Position numbers and translations under genes: made by a program. From NCBI RefSeq assembly GCF_902459535.1, contig NZ_LR699554.1, positions 1,116,001 through 1,180,000 of the forward strand: a DNA stretch of 64,000 nt, read 5' to 3'. The stretch's first letter is position 1, and each line of letters opens with the position of its first letter. This document shows positions 55,671-63,493 of the stretch, one piece after another. The notes beneath the pieces were generated by a model that saw only the letters and a program-made list of their open reading frames with translations, was not told the DNA's origin and ran no database searches. The DNA is from Paraburkholderia dioscoreae (GTDB lineage: Bacteria; Pseudomonadota; Gammaproteobacteria; Burkholderiales; Burkholderiaceae).

Positions 55671-56771
55671 CTAGAACGCGTGGCGCAGGCCGATGCCGGC
55701 CGCAGCCTGATTCTGCGTGTTCGACGCCGAGATGAACTGCGTGACCTGGGCGACCAGGCCGGCGGTCATTGCGTGCTGATAAGTGGCGAACGCGTAGACC
55801 TGCGTGCGCTTGGACAGCGCGTATTGCGCGATCGCGTTGTACTGGATGTAGCGGGGATCGCTGCTGGTGGCGTCGACCGTGCCGTCCGTGTAGGTCACGC
55901 CAAGGCCGGCGGAGAGCGCTGGACCGAACGAGTACAGGCCGTTCACTTCGTAGTTCATGAAGTGCACGTTCTGCCCTTCGAAGCCCTGCTTGTAGGTCGT
56001 GCTGGTAATGTCCGCGCTGGCCTTCAGTCCGCCGAACCGGTACGACGCGCCGCCGCCGACCGTCAGGAAAGAGTGCGCGGCAAGCGCGTAGGCGCCGTCG
56101 GCGGAATTGGTGTCTTTCCAGAACGTGCCCGGCGACAGATTGCCCGGCTGCCGCGCATAGGTGGCGCCGAAGCCGACGTAGAGCGGTCCTTGCGCGTAGC
56201 TGCCGCCCACGCTCCACATGCTGTTCTCGCCGAAGCTGCCGGCCACGCCGCCAAAGCTGTACATCGCGCTGCCGGTGAAACCGCCGTAGCTGTTCTGGTA
56301 GCGCACCGCGTTGTTGACGCGCACGCCGCGGTTGGTCAGATCCATGTCGCCGGGGTGTTCCATGTACACGGACCAGTCGGCGGCGGTGAGTTGCGCCACG
56401 TAGTCGACCATCGACTCGTACTGGCGGCCCATCGTCAACTGACCCCAGCGGTCGTTGGCAAGCCCCACGTACGCCTGGCGGCCGAACAGCAGGCCACCCT
56501 GACCGAGCGAGCCGTCGGTCACGTCGAAACCGTTCTCGAGCCGGAAGATGGCCTTGGTGCCGCCGCCCAGGTCTTCCGAGCCGAGAAAGCCGACCCGGCT
56601 GCCGCGCGTCGTACCGCTGGAAGCGGCGACGGTGCTGCCGCCGCCTTGATTGTTGACATAGCCGAGGGACGTGTCGATCAGGCCGTACAGTGTGACGCTG
56701 CCTTGGGCATGGACTGCACCGGCCCAGGCGAGGCAGCCGAGCGTGGCGGCTGTAGAGAGCGATTTCTTCAT
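55671..56771 (-). CDS. General porin (Burkholderia type)
   Basis: A 366-residue outer-membrane porin with signal peptide (cut after AVHA, then QGSVTLYGLIDTSLGY), the usual N-terminal strand, and a C-terminal GIGLRHAF ending in Phe. Length fits a 16-strand trimer-forming porin. The ATG at 56771 was chosen over a TTG three codons upstream. Putative site e lies 74 bases before the start, so it probably supplies outer-membrane entry for the regulon's substrate. Confidence 0.93.
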   Translation of the reverse strand: MKKSLSTAATLGCLAWAGAVHAQGSVTLYGLIDTSLGYVNNQGGGSTVAASSGTTRGSRVGFLGSEDLGGGTKAIFRLENGFDVTDGSLGQGGLLFGRQAYVGLANDRWGQLTMGRQYESMVDYVAQLTAADWSVYMEHPGDMDLTNRGVRVNNAVRYQNSYGGFTGSAMYSFGGVAGSFGENSMWSVGGSYAQGPLYVGFGATYARQPGNLSPGTFWKDTNSADGAYALAAHSFLTVGGGASYRFGGLKASADITSTTYKQGFEGQNVHFMNYEVNGLYSFGPALSAGLGVTYTDGTVDATSSDPRYIQYNAIAQYALSKRTQVYAFATYQHAMTAGLVAQVTQFISASNTQNQAAAGIGLRHAF

Positions 56772-56844
56772 CGTAGTCAATTATGTAAGGGCCGGCTGCG
56801 GGCGCGGCACGAGTTGGGGAGAGAGATGTTTGATGCGGAACAAA

Positions 56845-56857
56845 GTATGCGGTATAC
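56845..56857. promoter_or_regulatory. Putative GntR operator e (porin)
   Basis: GTATGCGGTATAC: one perfect GTATAC arm and one with a single mismatch, separated by one base, 74 bases upstream of the porin start. Confidence 0.55.
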
Positions 56858-56967
56858 AAAAATATCGGCAACTTTTTTTTCGTGTCTGTTCCGGGGCGGG
56901 TAATGAGTCGCTTTCTCTGCCGCCGCTGCGCGCATCACGCCGCATCTTTTACGAGAACCTCGCACTA

Positions 56968-56989
56968 TTTACGCTGCGTTTACGCGGCT
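56968..56989 (+). promoter_or_regulatory. Candidate KdpE binding site (11-base direct repeat)
   Basis: TTTACGCTGCG is followed at once by TTTACGCGGCT; a third TTTACG occurs at 56948-56953. OmpR-family regulators usually bind tandem repeats with an 11-base period. It lies about 50 bases before the first kdp gene. The assignment is inferred. Confidence 0.45.
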
Positions 56990-57035
56990 TCTCCTACGAT
57001 CCAGGGCGCGGAAGTCCGTTGCGGGAGGCACCGTC

Positions 57036-57140
57036 ATGGATCTGGTTTACATCATCGCAATCGTTGCGTTCAGCGCCCTGGCCGCCGCTTTCGTAGCAGG
57101 CTGCGACAAGCTTCGCCGCGCGCCCGGAGGCCGTCCATGA
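57036..57140 (+). CDS. 34-residue single-helix membrane protein before kdpF
   Basis: A small ORF with a strong ribosome binding site (GGGAGG, 7 bases upstream) encoding MDLVYIIAIVAFSALAAAFV, then AGCDKLRRAPGGRP. It has one transmembrane helix (residues ~3-21), a Cys-Asp-Lys-Leu turn and a basic tail. Its stop overlaps the kdpF start. Small proteins of this form precede kdpF in many beta- and gamma-proteobacteria as I recall, but no function is known to me. Confidence 0.75.
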   Translation: MDLVYIIAIVAFSALAAAFVAGCDKLRRAPGGRP

Positions 57141-57232
57141 CTACCTGGATGACGTGGCTCGCGGCCGCCTCGACGCTGATTCTGTTCGTCTACCTCGTGT
57201 ATGCGTTATTGCGCGCGGAGGCACTCGAATGA
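57137..57232 (+). CDS. kdpF: Potassium-transporting ATPase subunit KdpF
   Basis: A 31-residue single-helix peptide with LAAASTLILFVYLVYALLRA, then EALE, the typical KdpF form (family length about 29). It stabilises the KdpABC complex. It overlaps the upstream small ORF by 4 bases and kdpA by 4 bases (ATGA). Confidence 0.9.
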   Translation: MTTWMTWLAAASTLILFVYLVYALLRAEALE

Positions 57233-59037
57233 ACTTCAATAACCTGTTTCAGCCCGGCGTTTATATCGTCGTGCTGATCGCGCTCGCGATTCCGCTCGGC
57301 CGTTACATGACGGCGGTACTCGACGGCTCGTCGATCGTGGTGCGCCGCATTGGACGCCCGCTCGAAGCGGTGGTCTACAAGCTCGCCGGTGTGAATTCCG
57401 AGGCGGAGATGTCGTGGAAGCACTATGCGCTGGCCGTGCTGATGTTCAACACGCTCGGCGTGCTCGCGGTGTATGGCTTCCTGCGCGTACAGCAATGGCT
57501 GCCCGCCAATCCGCAGGGCTTCGGCCCGATGACGCCGGACGCCGCATTCAACACGGCGATCAGTTTCGTGACCAACACGAACTGGCAGGACTACACGCCG
57601 GAATCCACCGTCAGCTATCTGACGCAGATGGCCGCGCTGACGGTGCAAAACTTCCTGTCGGCGGCAACCGGCATCGCTGTCGTCGTCGCCTTGATCCGCG
57701 GCTTTGCCCGCCATACCACGGCGACGATCGGCAACTTCTATGTCGATCTGACGCGCATCACGCTGTATATCCTCGCGCCGCTCGCGACGGTGATCGCGCT
57801 GGTGTTCATCAGCCAGGGCGTGATCCAGAACTTCAAATCATACGAAGACGTGCCGACGCTGCAGGTCACGACCTATCAGACGCCGAACACCGACGCCCAG
57901 GGTAATCCCGTCAAGGATGCCAAGGGCAATCCGGTCATGGTGGACAACAAGGCCGACAAACAGACCATCGCAATGGGCCCGGTGGCGTCGCAGGAAGCGA
58001 TCAAGATGCTCGGCACGAACGGCGGCGGTTTCTTCAACGCCAATTCGGCGCATCCCTATGAGAACCCGACACCGTTCGCCAATTTCGTGCAGATGATTGC
58101 GATGCTGGTGATTCCGGCTGCGCTGTGCCTGGTGTTTGGCCGGATGGTGGGCGACCAGCGTCAGGGCTATGCGGTACTCGCCGCGATGACGATTGCGTTC
58201 GCGGTGGCGTGTTGGGGCGAGATTTCGTCGGAGCAGAGCGGCAACCCGCTGTATGCGACGCTGCACGTCGATCAAAGCGCGTCGGCCACGCAAACCGGCG
58301 GCAACATGGAAGGCAAGGAAACCCGCTTCGGCATCGCGCAATCGGGCATCTTCACGGTCGCGACCACGGCGGCTTCGTGCGGCGCCGTGCTCAATACGCA
58401 TGATTCGCTCACGCCGATGGGCGGCTTCGTTCCGCTGCTGCTGATCGAGCTCGGTGAAGTGATTTTTGGCGGCGTCGGCTCGGGTCTCTACGGCATGCTC
58501 GTGTTCGCCTTGCTGGCGGTGTTCGTGGCCGGCCTGATGATCGGGCGAACGCCGGAATACATCGGCAAGAAGATCGAGTCGTACGAGATGAAGATGGTGT
58601 CGATCGCTGTGCTGCTGACACCGCTGCTCGTGCTGGTCGGCGCGTCGGTCGGCGTGCTGAGCGCTGCCGGCACAGCGGGTATCGCCAATCCGGGGCCGCA
58701 CGGTTTCTCCGAGATTCTGTATGCCTACAGTTCGGCGGCCAACAACAACGGCAGCGCGTTTGCCGGGCTGTCCGTGAATACGCCGTTCTACAACTCCACG
58801 CTGGCGATCGCCATGTGGTTCGGCCGTTTCGGCTCGATCGTGCCGGTGCTGGCGATCGCCGGATCGCTTGCCGCCAAGAAGCGTATCTCCGCGACCGCCG
58901 GCACCTTGCCAACGCACGGGCCGCTGTTCGTCGTGCTGCTGCTCGGCACGGTCGTACTGGTCGGCGCGCTGACCTACGTGCCGGCGCTCGCGCTCGGCCC
59001 GGTCGTCGAGCATCTGATCATGGTCGCGGGACATTGA
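57229..59037 (+). CDS. kdpA: Potassium-transporting ATPase K+-binding subunit KdpA
   Basis: A 602-residue channel-like subunit with about ten helices and four selectivity-filter-like loops, including TNTNWQDYTPESTVSYLTQM and GTNGGGFFNANSAHPYENPTP. It binds K+ from the periplasm and passes it to KdpB. The start overlaps the kdpF stop as ATGA and lies downstream of no separate ribosome site, implying coupling. Confidence 0.97.
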   Translation: MNFNNLFQPGVYIVVLIALAIPLGRYMTAVLDGSSIVVRRIGRPLEAVVYKLAGVNSEAEMSWKHYALAVLMFNTLGVLAVYGFLRVQQWLPANPQGFGPMTPDAAFNTAISFVTNTNWQDYTPESTVSYLTQMAALTVQNFLSAATGIAVVVALIRGFARHTTATIGNFYVDLTRITLYILAPLATVIALVFISQGVIQNFKSYEDVPTLQVTTYQTPNTDAQGNPVKDAKGNPVMVDNKADKQTIAMGPVASQEAIKMLGTNGGGFFNANSAHPYENPTPFANFVQMIAMLVIPAALCLVFGRMVGDQRQGYAVLAAMTIAFAVACWGEISSEQSGNPLYATLHVDQSASATQTGGNMEGKETRFGIAQSGIFTVATTAASCGAVLNTHDSLTPMGGFVPLLLIELGEVIFGGVGSGLYGMLVFALLAVFVAGLMIGRTPEYIGKKIESYEMKMVSIAVLLTPLLVLVGASVGVLSAAGTAGIANPGPHGFSEILYAYSSAANNNGSAFAGLSVNTPFYNSTLAIAMWFGRFGSIVPVLAIAGSLAAKKRISATAGTLPTHGPLFVVLLLGTVVLVGALTYVPALALGPVVEHLIMVAGH

Positions 59038-59050
59038 CTGAGAGGACAGC

Positions 59051-61186
59051 ATGAGCAACGGACTTCAACCGCCGGTTCATCAGCCCGGCAACATCGGTCA
59101 GGCACGCAATGCCGCACGCTCGATGTTCGACCCCGCGATTGCCCGGCCGGCTCTCGTCGATTCGTTCAGGAAGCTCGCACCGCGGCACCAGTTGCGCAAC
59201 CCGGTGATGTTTTGCGTCTACGTCGGCAGCATTCTGACGACCGTGCTCTGGATCGCCGCGCTCGGCGGCCAGGCCGAGGCGGCCGCCGGGTTCATTCTCG
59301 CCATCGCGTTGTGGCTGTGGTTCACGGTGCTGTTCGCCAACTTCGCGGAAGCGCTGGCCGAGGGGCGCTCGAAAGCGCAGGCGGCGTCGCTGCGCGGCGC
59401 GAAGCGCGACGTGATGGCGAAGAAGCTGCAGGACACCCACCCCAAGTCGCCGATCCGCGTCACGACGGCGACCGATCTGCGTAAAGGCGACATCGTGCTG
59501 GTGGAAAGCGGCGACGTGATCCCGGCGGACGGCGAAGTGATCGAAGGCGTGGCATCGGTCGACGAATCGGCGATCACGGGCGAATCCGCGCCCGTGATCC
59601 GCGAGTCGGGCGGCGACTTTTCGTCGGTGACGGGCGGCACGCGCGTGCTGTCGGACTGGATCGTGGTGCGGGTCAGCGTGAATCCCGGCGAGGCGTTTCT
59701 CGACCGGATGATCGCGATGGTGGAAGGCGCGAAGCGTCAGAAGACGCCGAATGAAATCGCCCTGACCATTTTGCTGGTCGCGCTGACGCTCGTGCTGCTG
59801 TTCGCCACGGCGACGTTGCTGCCGTTCTCGATGTTCTCGGTCGAAGCCGCGAAAGCGGGCCACGTGGTGACGATTACCGCGCTGGTCGCGCTGCTGGTGT
59901 GCCTGATCCCGACCACCATCGGCGGCTTGCTGTCGGCGATCGGCGTGGCCGGCATGAGCCGCATGATGCAGGCCAATGTGATCGCCACGTCAGGCCGCGC
60001 GGTGGAAGCGGCCGGCGACGTCGACGTGCTGCTGCTCGACAAGACCGGCACTATCACGCTCGGCAACCGTCAGGCGTCGGCTTTCACGCCGGCACCCGGC
60101 ATTAGCGAGGAAATGCTCGCCGATGCCGCGCAGCTCTCGTCGCTCGCCGACGAAACGCCGGAAGGCCGCAGCATCGTCGTGCTGGCAAAGCAACGCTTCA
60201 ATATCCGCGAACGCGATATGCACGCGCTGCAGGCCACCTTTCTTGCGTTCAGCGCGCAGTCGCGCATGAGCGGTGTGGATTTGCCCGACCGTCAGATCCG
60301 CAAAGGCGCGGCGGATGCGATCAGGAATTACGTCGAAGCGCACGGCGGCCGCTTTCCGCCTGAGTTGACCGCGGCGGTGACGGACATCGCGCGGCGCGGC
60401 AGCACGCCGCTCGTGGTCGCGCAGCAAAGCTCGGCCGAGAGCGGGGCGCGCTGCATGGGCGTGATCGAGTTGAAGGACATCGTGAAGGGCGGCATCAAGG
60501 AACGTTTCGCCGAACTGCGCAAGATGGGCATCAAGACCATCATGGTGACGGGCGACAACCGGCTGACCGCCGCGGCGATTGCCGCCGAAGCGGGGGTGGA
60601 CGATTTCCTCGCGGAAGTGACGCCCGAGGCGAAGCTGTCGACGATTCGCACGCACCAGGCCGAAGGGCGCCTCGTGGCGATGACCGGCGACGGCACCAAC
60701 GACGCCCCGGCGCTCGCCCAGGCCGACGTCGCGGTGGCGATGAACACCGGCACGCAGGCCGCGAAAGAAGCGGGCAACATGGTCGACCTCGATTCGAATC
60801 CGACCAAGCTGATCGAGATCGTCGAGATCGGCAAGCAGATGCTGATGACGCGTGGCTCGCTCACCACGTTCTCGATTGCCAACGACGTCGCCAAATATTT
60901 CGCCATCATCCCGGCGGCATTTGCGACCACCTATCCGCAACTGCGCGTGCTCGACGTGATGCATCTGAGTTCGCCTTCGTCGGCGATTCTGTCGGCGGTG
61001 ATTTTCAACGCGCTGATTATCGTGGCGCTGATTCCGCTGGCCCTCAAGGGCGTGAAGTACCGGCCGCTCGGCGCTGCGTCGCTGCTGCGCCGCAATCTGC
61101 TGATTTACGGACTCGGCGGAATTCTGCTGCCGTTTCCGTTCATCAAGCTGATCGATCTGGTGCTGAACGTGTTCGGCTGGGTTTGA
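59051..61186 (+). CDS. kdpB: Potassium-transporting P-type ATPase catalytic subunit KdpB
   Basis: A 711-residue P-type ATPase with the dephosphorylation motif TGES (SAITGESAPVI), the phosphorylation motif DKTGTITLG, the nucleotide-binding GDN segment (MVTGDNRLTAAAIA) and the hinge TGDGTNDAPALAQ. All key residues are present. AGAGGACAGC precedes the start. It follows kdpA by 13 bases. Confidence 0.97.
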   Translation: MSNGLQPPVHQPGNIGQARNAARSMFDPAIARPALVDSFRKLAPRHQLRNPVMFCVYVGSILTTVLWIAALGGQAEAAAGFILAIALWLWFTVLFANFAEALAEGRSKAQAASLRGAKRDVMAKKLQDTHPKSPIRVTTATDLRKGDIVLVESGDVIPADGEVIEGVASVDESAITGESAPVIRESGGDFSSVTGGTRVLSDWIVVRVSVNPGEAFLDRMIAMVEGAKRQKTPNEIALTILLVALTLVLLFATATLLPFSMFSVEAAKAGHVVTITALVALLVCLIPTTIGGLLSAIGVAGMSRMMQANVIATSGRAVEAAGDVDVLLLDKTGTITLGNRQASAFTPAPGISEEMLADAAQLSSLADETPEGRSIVVLAKQRFNIRERDMHALQATFLAFSAQSRMSGVDLPDRQIRKGAADAIRNYVEAHGGRFPPELTAAVTDIARRGSTPLVVAQQSSAESGARCMGVIELKDIVKGGIKERFAELRKMGIKTIMVTGDNRLTAAAIAAEAGVDDFLAEVTPEAKLSTIRTHQAEGRLVAMTGDGTNDAPALAQADVAVAMNTGTQAAKEAGNMVDLDSNPTKLIEIVEIGKQMLMTRGSLTTFSIANDVAKYFAIIPAAFATTYPQLRVLDVMHLSSPSSAILSAVIFNALIIVALIPLALKGVKYRPLGAASLLRRNLLIYGLGGILLPFPFIKLIDLVLNVFGWV

Positions 61187-61204
61187 CACTAAACAGAGCA
61201 CATC

Positions 61205-61786
61205 ATGAAAACGCTGATTCGCCCGGTATTCGTCCTTTTCATCCTGATGACCGTGATTACCGGGGTGGTCTATCCCGTCGTCGTGACGGGCCTGGGTCGC
61301 GCCGCCTTCGCGGCGCAGGCCAACGGCAGTCTGATCGAGAAGAATGGCAAGCCGGTCGGCTCCGAACTGATCGGCCAGCAGTTCGACGCGCCGTATTATT
61401 TCTGGGGACGCCTGTCGGCCACCAGCCCGATGCCGTACAACGCACAGAGTTCGGGTGGTTCGAACCTCGGTCCGACCAACCCCGCGCTCGCCGACGAAAT
61501 CAAAGGCCGTCTCGATGCATTGAAAGCCGCGGGCAACGACATGTCGCAACCGGTGCCGGTGGATCTGGTGACGTCCTCGGGCAGCGGACTCGACCCGCAG
61601 ATCAGCCCGGCCGCCGCAGCCTATCAGGCGGCGCGCGTGGCGAAAGCCCGCAGCTTGCCGTTCGATCAGGTGGCCAATCTGATAGCCGCCAATACGTCGG
61701 GGCGGCAGTTCGGTATTTTTGGCGAGGCGCGCGTGAACGTGCTGAAGCTCAACCTCGCGCTGGACGATCTCAAGCCCATGCATTGA
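61205..61786 (+). CDS. kdpC: Potassium-transporting ATPase subunit KdpC
   Basis: A 193-residue subunit with one N-terminal helix (residues ~7-28) and the periplasmic domain carrying YYFWGRLSATSPMPYNAQSSG, DLVTSSGSGLDPQISP and VNVLKLNLALD, all family landmarks. It may raise nucleotide affinity of KdpB. It follows kdpB by 18 bases. Confidence 0.96.
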   Translation: MKTLIRPVFVLFILMTVITGVVYPVVVTGLGRAAFAAQANGSLIEKNGKPVGSELIGQQFDAPYYFWGRLSATSPMPYNAQSSGGSNLGPTNPALADEIKGRLDALKAAGNDMSQPVPVDLVTSSGSGLDPQISPAAAAYQAARVAKARSLPFDQVANLIAANTSGRQFGIFGEARVNVLKLNLALDDLKPMH

Positions 61787-61807
61787 CGTCTCGCGCTCGC
61801 GGTCTTT

Positions 61808-62506
61808 ATGAGCGATCCCACCATAACAGTCGTTGTGATCGACGATGACAAAACCATACGCCGTTTCATTCGCACGCACCTCGAAGCGGACGGGATGAGC
61901 GTCTTCGATGCGCAAACCGGTGCGCAAGGCCTCGCGCAAGCCGCAACACGGCTCGCGGATCTCGTCATCATCGATCCTGCCTTGACGGATAGAGAGGGCA
62001 TCGACGTGATCCGGGAGTTGCGCGGCTGGTCTGCGATGCCGGTGATCGTACTGTCGGCGCGTAGCCGCGAGGAAGACAAGGTCGCCGCGCTCGACGCCGG
62101 CGCCGACGACTACCTGACCAAACCGTTTGGATTGCCGGAGCTCGGAGCACGGATTCGAGCCCATTTGCGCAGGCAGATTGCTGGCGGGCGGGTCGGTTCG
62201 CCGGAGGTCCGTTTCGGGCTGGTGACGGTCGATCTCGCTGAGCGGCGAGTGCTGCGCGACAGCCGTGTCGTTCATCTCAGTCCTACCGAATACCGGCTCC
62301 TCGCGGCGCTGGTGCGTCGCCCGGGGCACGTATTGACGCACGAGCAACTGCTCGGCGAAGTATGGGGCCCGTTGCAAATCAATAACCACCACTATCTGCG
62401 GATCTACATGGGGCATCTGCGCCACAAGCTCGAACGCGATCCGGCGCGCCCGGAGCACATCGTTACCGAGTCTGGCGTTGGCTACCGGCTGGTCGGCGTG
62501 CGTTGA
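61808..62506 (+). CDS. kdpE: OmpR-family response regulator, KdpE-like
   Basis: A 232-residue regulator: receiver with acidic pair (VVVIDDDKT), phospho-acceptor Asp56 (VIIDPALTD), LSARSREEDK and YLTKPF, then a winged HTH (LSPTEYRLLAALVRRPGHVL). It lies 21 bases after kdpC and ends in GVGYRLVGVR. The usual neighbour kdpD, coding for the sensor kinase, is missing between kdpC and this gene and is not found further downstream. It may be activated by a kinase encoded elsewhere. Confidence 0.9.
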   Translation: MSDPTITVVVIDDDKTIRRFIRTHLEADGMSVFDAQTGAQGLAQAATRLADLVIIDPALTDREGIDVIRELRGWSAMPVIVLSARSREEDKVAALDAGADDYLTKPFGLPELGARIRAHLRRQIAGGRVGSPEVRFGLVTVDLAERRVLRDSRVVHLSPTEYRLLAALVRRPGHVLTHEQLLGEVWGPLQINNHHYLRIYMGHLRHKLERDPARPEHIVTESGVGYRLVGVR

Positions 62507-62600
62507 ATTTCACGGAATATTTATGCGGGCTGCTGCAATCGTTTCGCGCTCTTTACGACGTGATCCGTATAGTGGGGGGCTGCTTTTTTACTGACATGCC

Positions 62601-62945
62601 ATGACACCGACAAGATCCGCCCTGATATTCAGGGGACTGTGCAAGGTCGTCGCCATCGTTTTCGTCACCAATCAGGTGCTCACGACGCTCTTCACTTACG
62701 CCGCCCAGCAACTCGACTCCGCGCTGCCACCCGAAGCTATCTGGATCTTCAGCTGTTTGACGTGCGGGTTGATCACGCTATGGCTGCAGTCCGACGCGCG
62801 GCGCGCATTCGGCTTCGCGCGCGAGAAGGGCTTTGTGACAACGGGCGGCGAGGGCAAGCAGGATTTGCAGATCGCCGGGGACTGCCCCAGGCGCTGGCTC
62901 GTGATCCTGCATATCGAACTGAATCCTGCTGCGATAGGGGCCTGA
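62601..62945 (+). CDS. Small hypothetical membrane protein
   Basis: A 114-residue protein with two hydrophobic segments (residues ~12-32 and ~46-62) and a soluble C-terminus (GFAREKGFVTTGGEGKQDLQ...). I see no known family. Start and existence are supported by codon usage and a clear open frame, but no strong ribosome site precedes the ATG. Confidence 0.55.
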   Translation: MTPTRSALIFRGLCKVVAIVFVTNQVLTTLFTYAAQQLDSALPPEAIWIFSCLTCGLITLWLQSDARRAFGFAREKGFVTTGGEGKQDLQIAGDCPRRWLVILHIELNPAAIGA

Positions 62946-63049
62946 GCGCATCGCCGTGGTCAACGAAAAGGTCTCGTACTTTTTACACGGCGTTAATACG
63001 GCATTAGCTAAGCTCAAGGTACAAACTGACCGATACCCAGGATTTCCCG

Positions 63050-63466
63050 ATGATACGAATGCTGATCCCTGTCCTCGACCATAGCGGTGCCGTCGAGGCC
63101 GCGCGCTACGCCGCGTTCATGTTTCTCGAGCGCGGCGTAACGGAGGTCGAACTACTGGAAGTCCTCGAACCGGTTGGCGAAGGGCGGGCGGCAGCCTTCC
63201 ACTCGCGTGGTTTCCTCGTGCGCCACGAGAAGCAGGTCATGCTGAAGGCGTTGATCGACGCCCGCACGATTCTCGAAGAAGCCGGCGTGCCCTACCGCTG
63301 GAAACGGGTTTTCGGCCACCGCACGAAAGCGATTGCCGAGTACGCGGCCACGACCCGGCCCGACGTGATGGTGATCGACGCCAGCCATATGGGTTTCTTT
63401 CGCAGGCTGGCCATGCTGGCGTCGCTGGCAAGGCAAACGGTCACGCCGGTGACGATGGTTCACTGA
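63050..63466 (+). CDS. Universal stress protein family member
   Basis: A 138-residue UspA-fold protein (MIRMLIPVLDHSGAVEAARYAA at the start and PDVMVIDASHMGFFRRLAML near the end). The ATP-binding pattern G-x2-G-x9-G-(S/T) of many family members is not present in the last block, so it may not bind ATP. It is a single gene in a stress/potassium region. Confidence 0.82.
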   Translation: MIRMLIPVLDHSGAVEAARYAAFMFLERGVTEVELLEVLEPVGEGRAAAFHSRGFLVRHEKQVMLKALIDARTILEEAGVPYRWKRVFGHRTKAIAEYAATTRPDVMVIDASHMGFFRRLAMLASLARQTVTPVTMVH

Positions 63467-63493
63467 GTCGGATGATCCGGCGAACGCACTGAA

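Noticed and set aside
59990..62458. 822-codon minus-strand frame antisense to kdpB, kdpC and kdpE
   Set aside because: The plus-strand kdp genes are certain; the frame has no domain.
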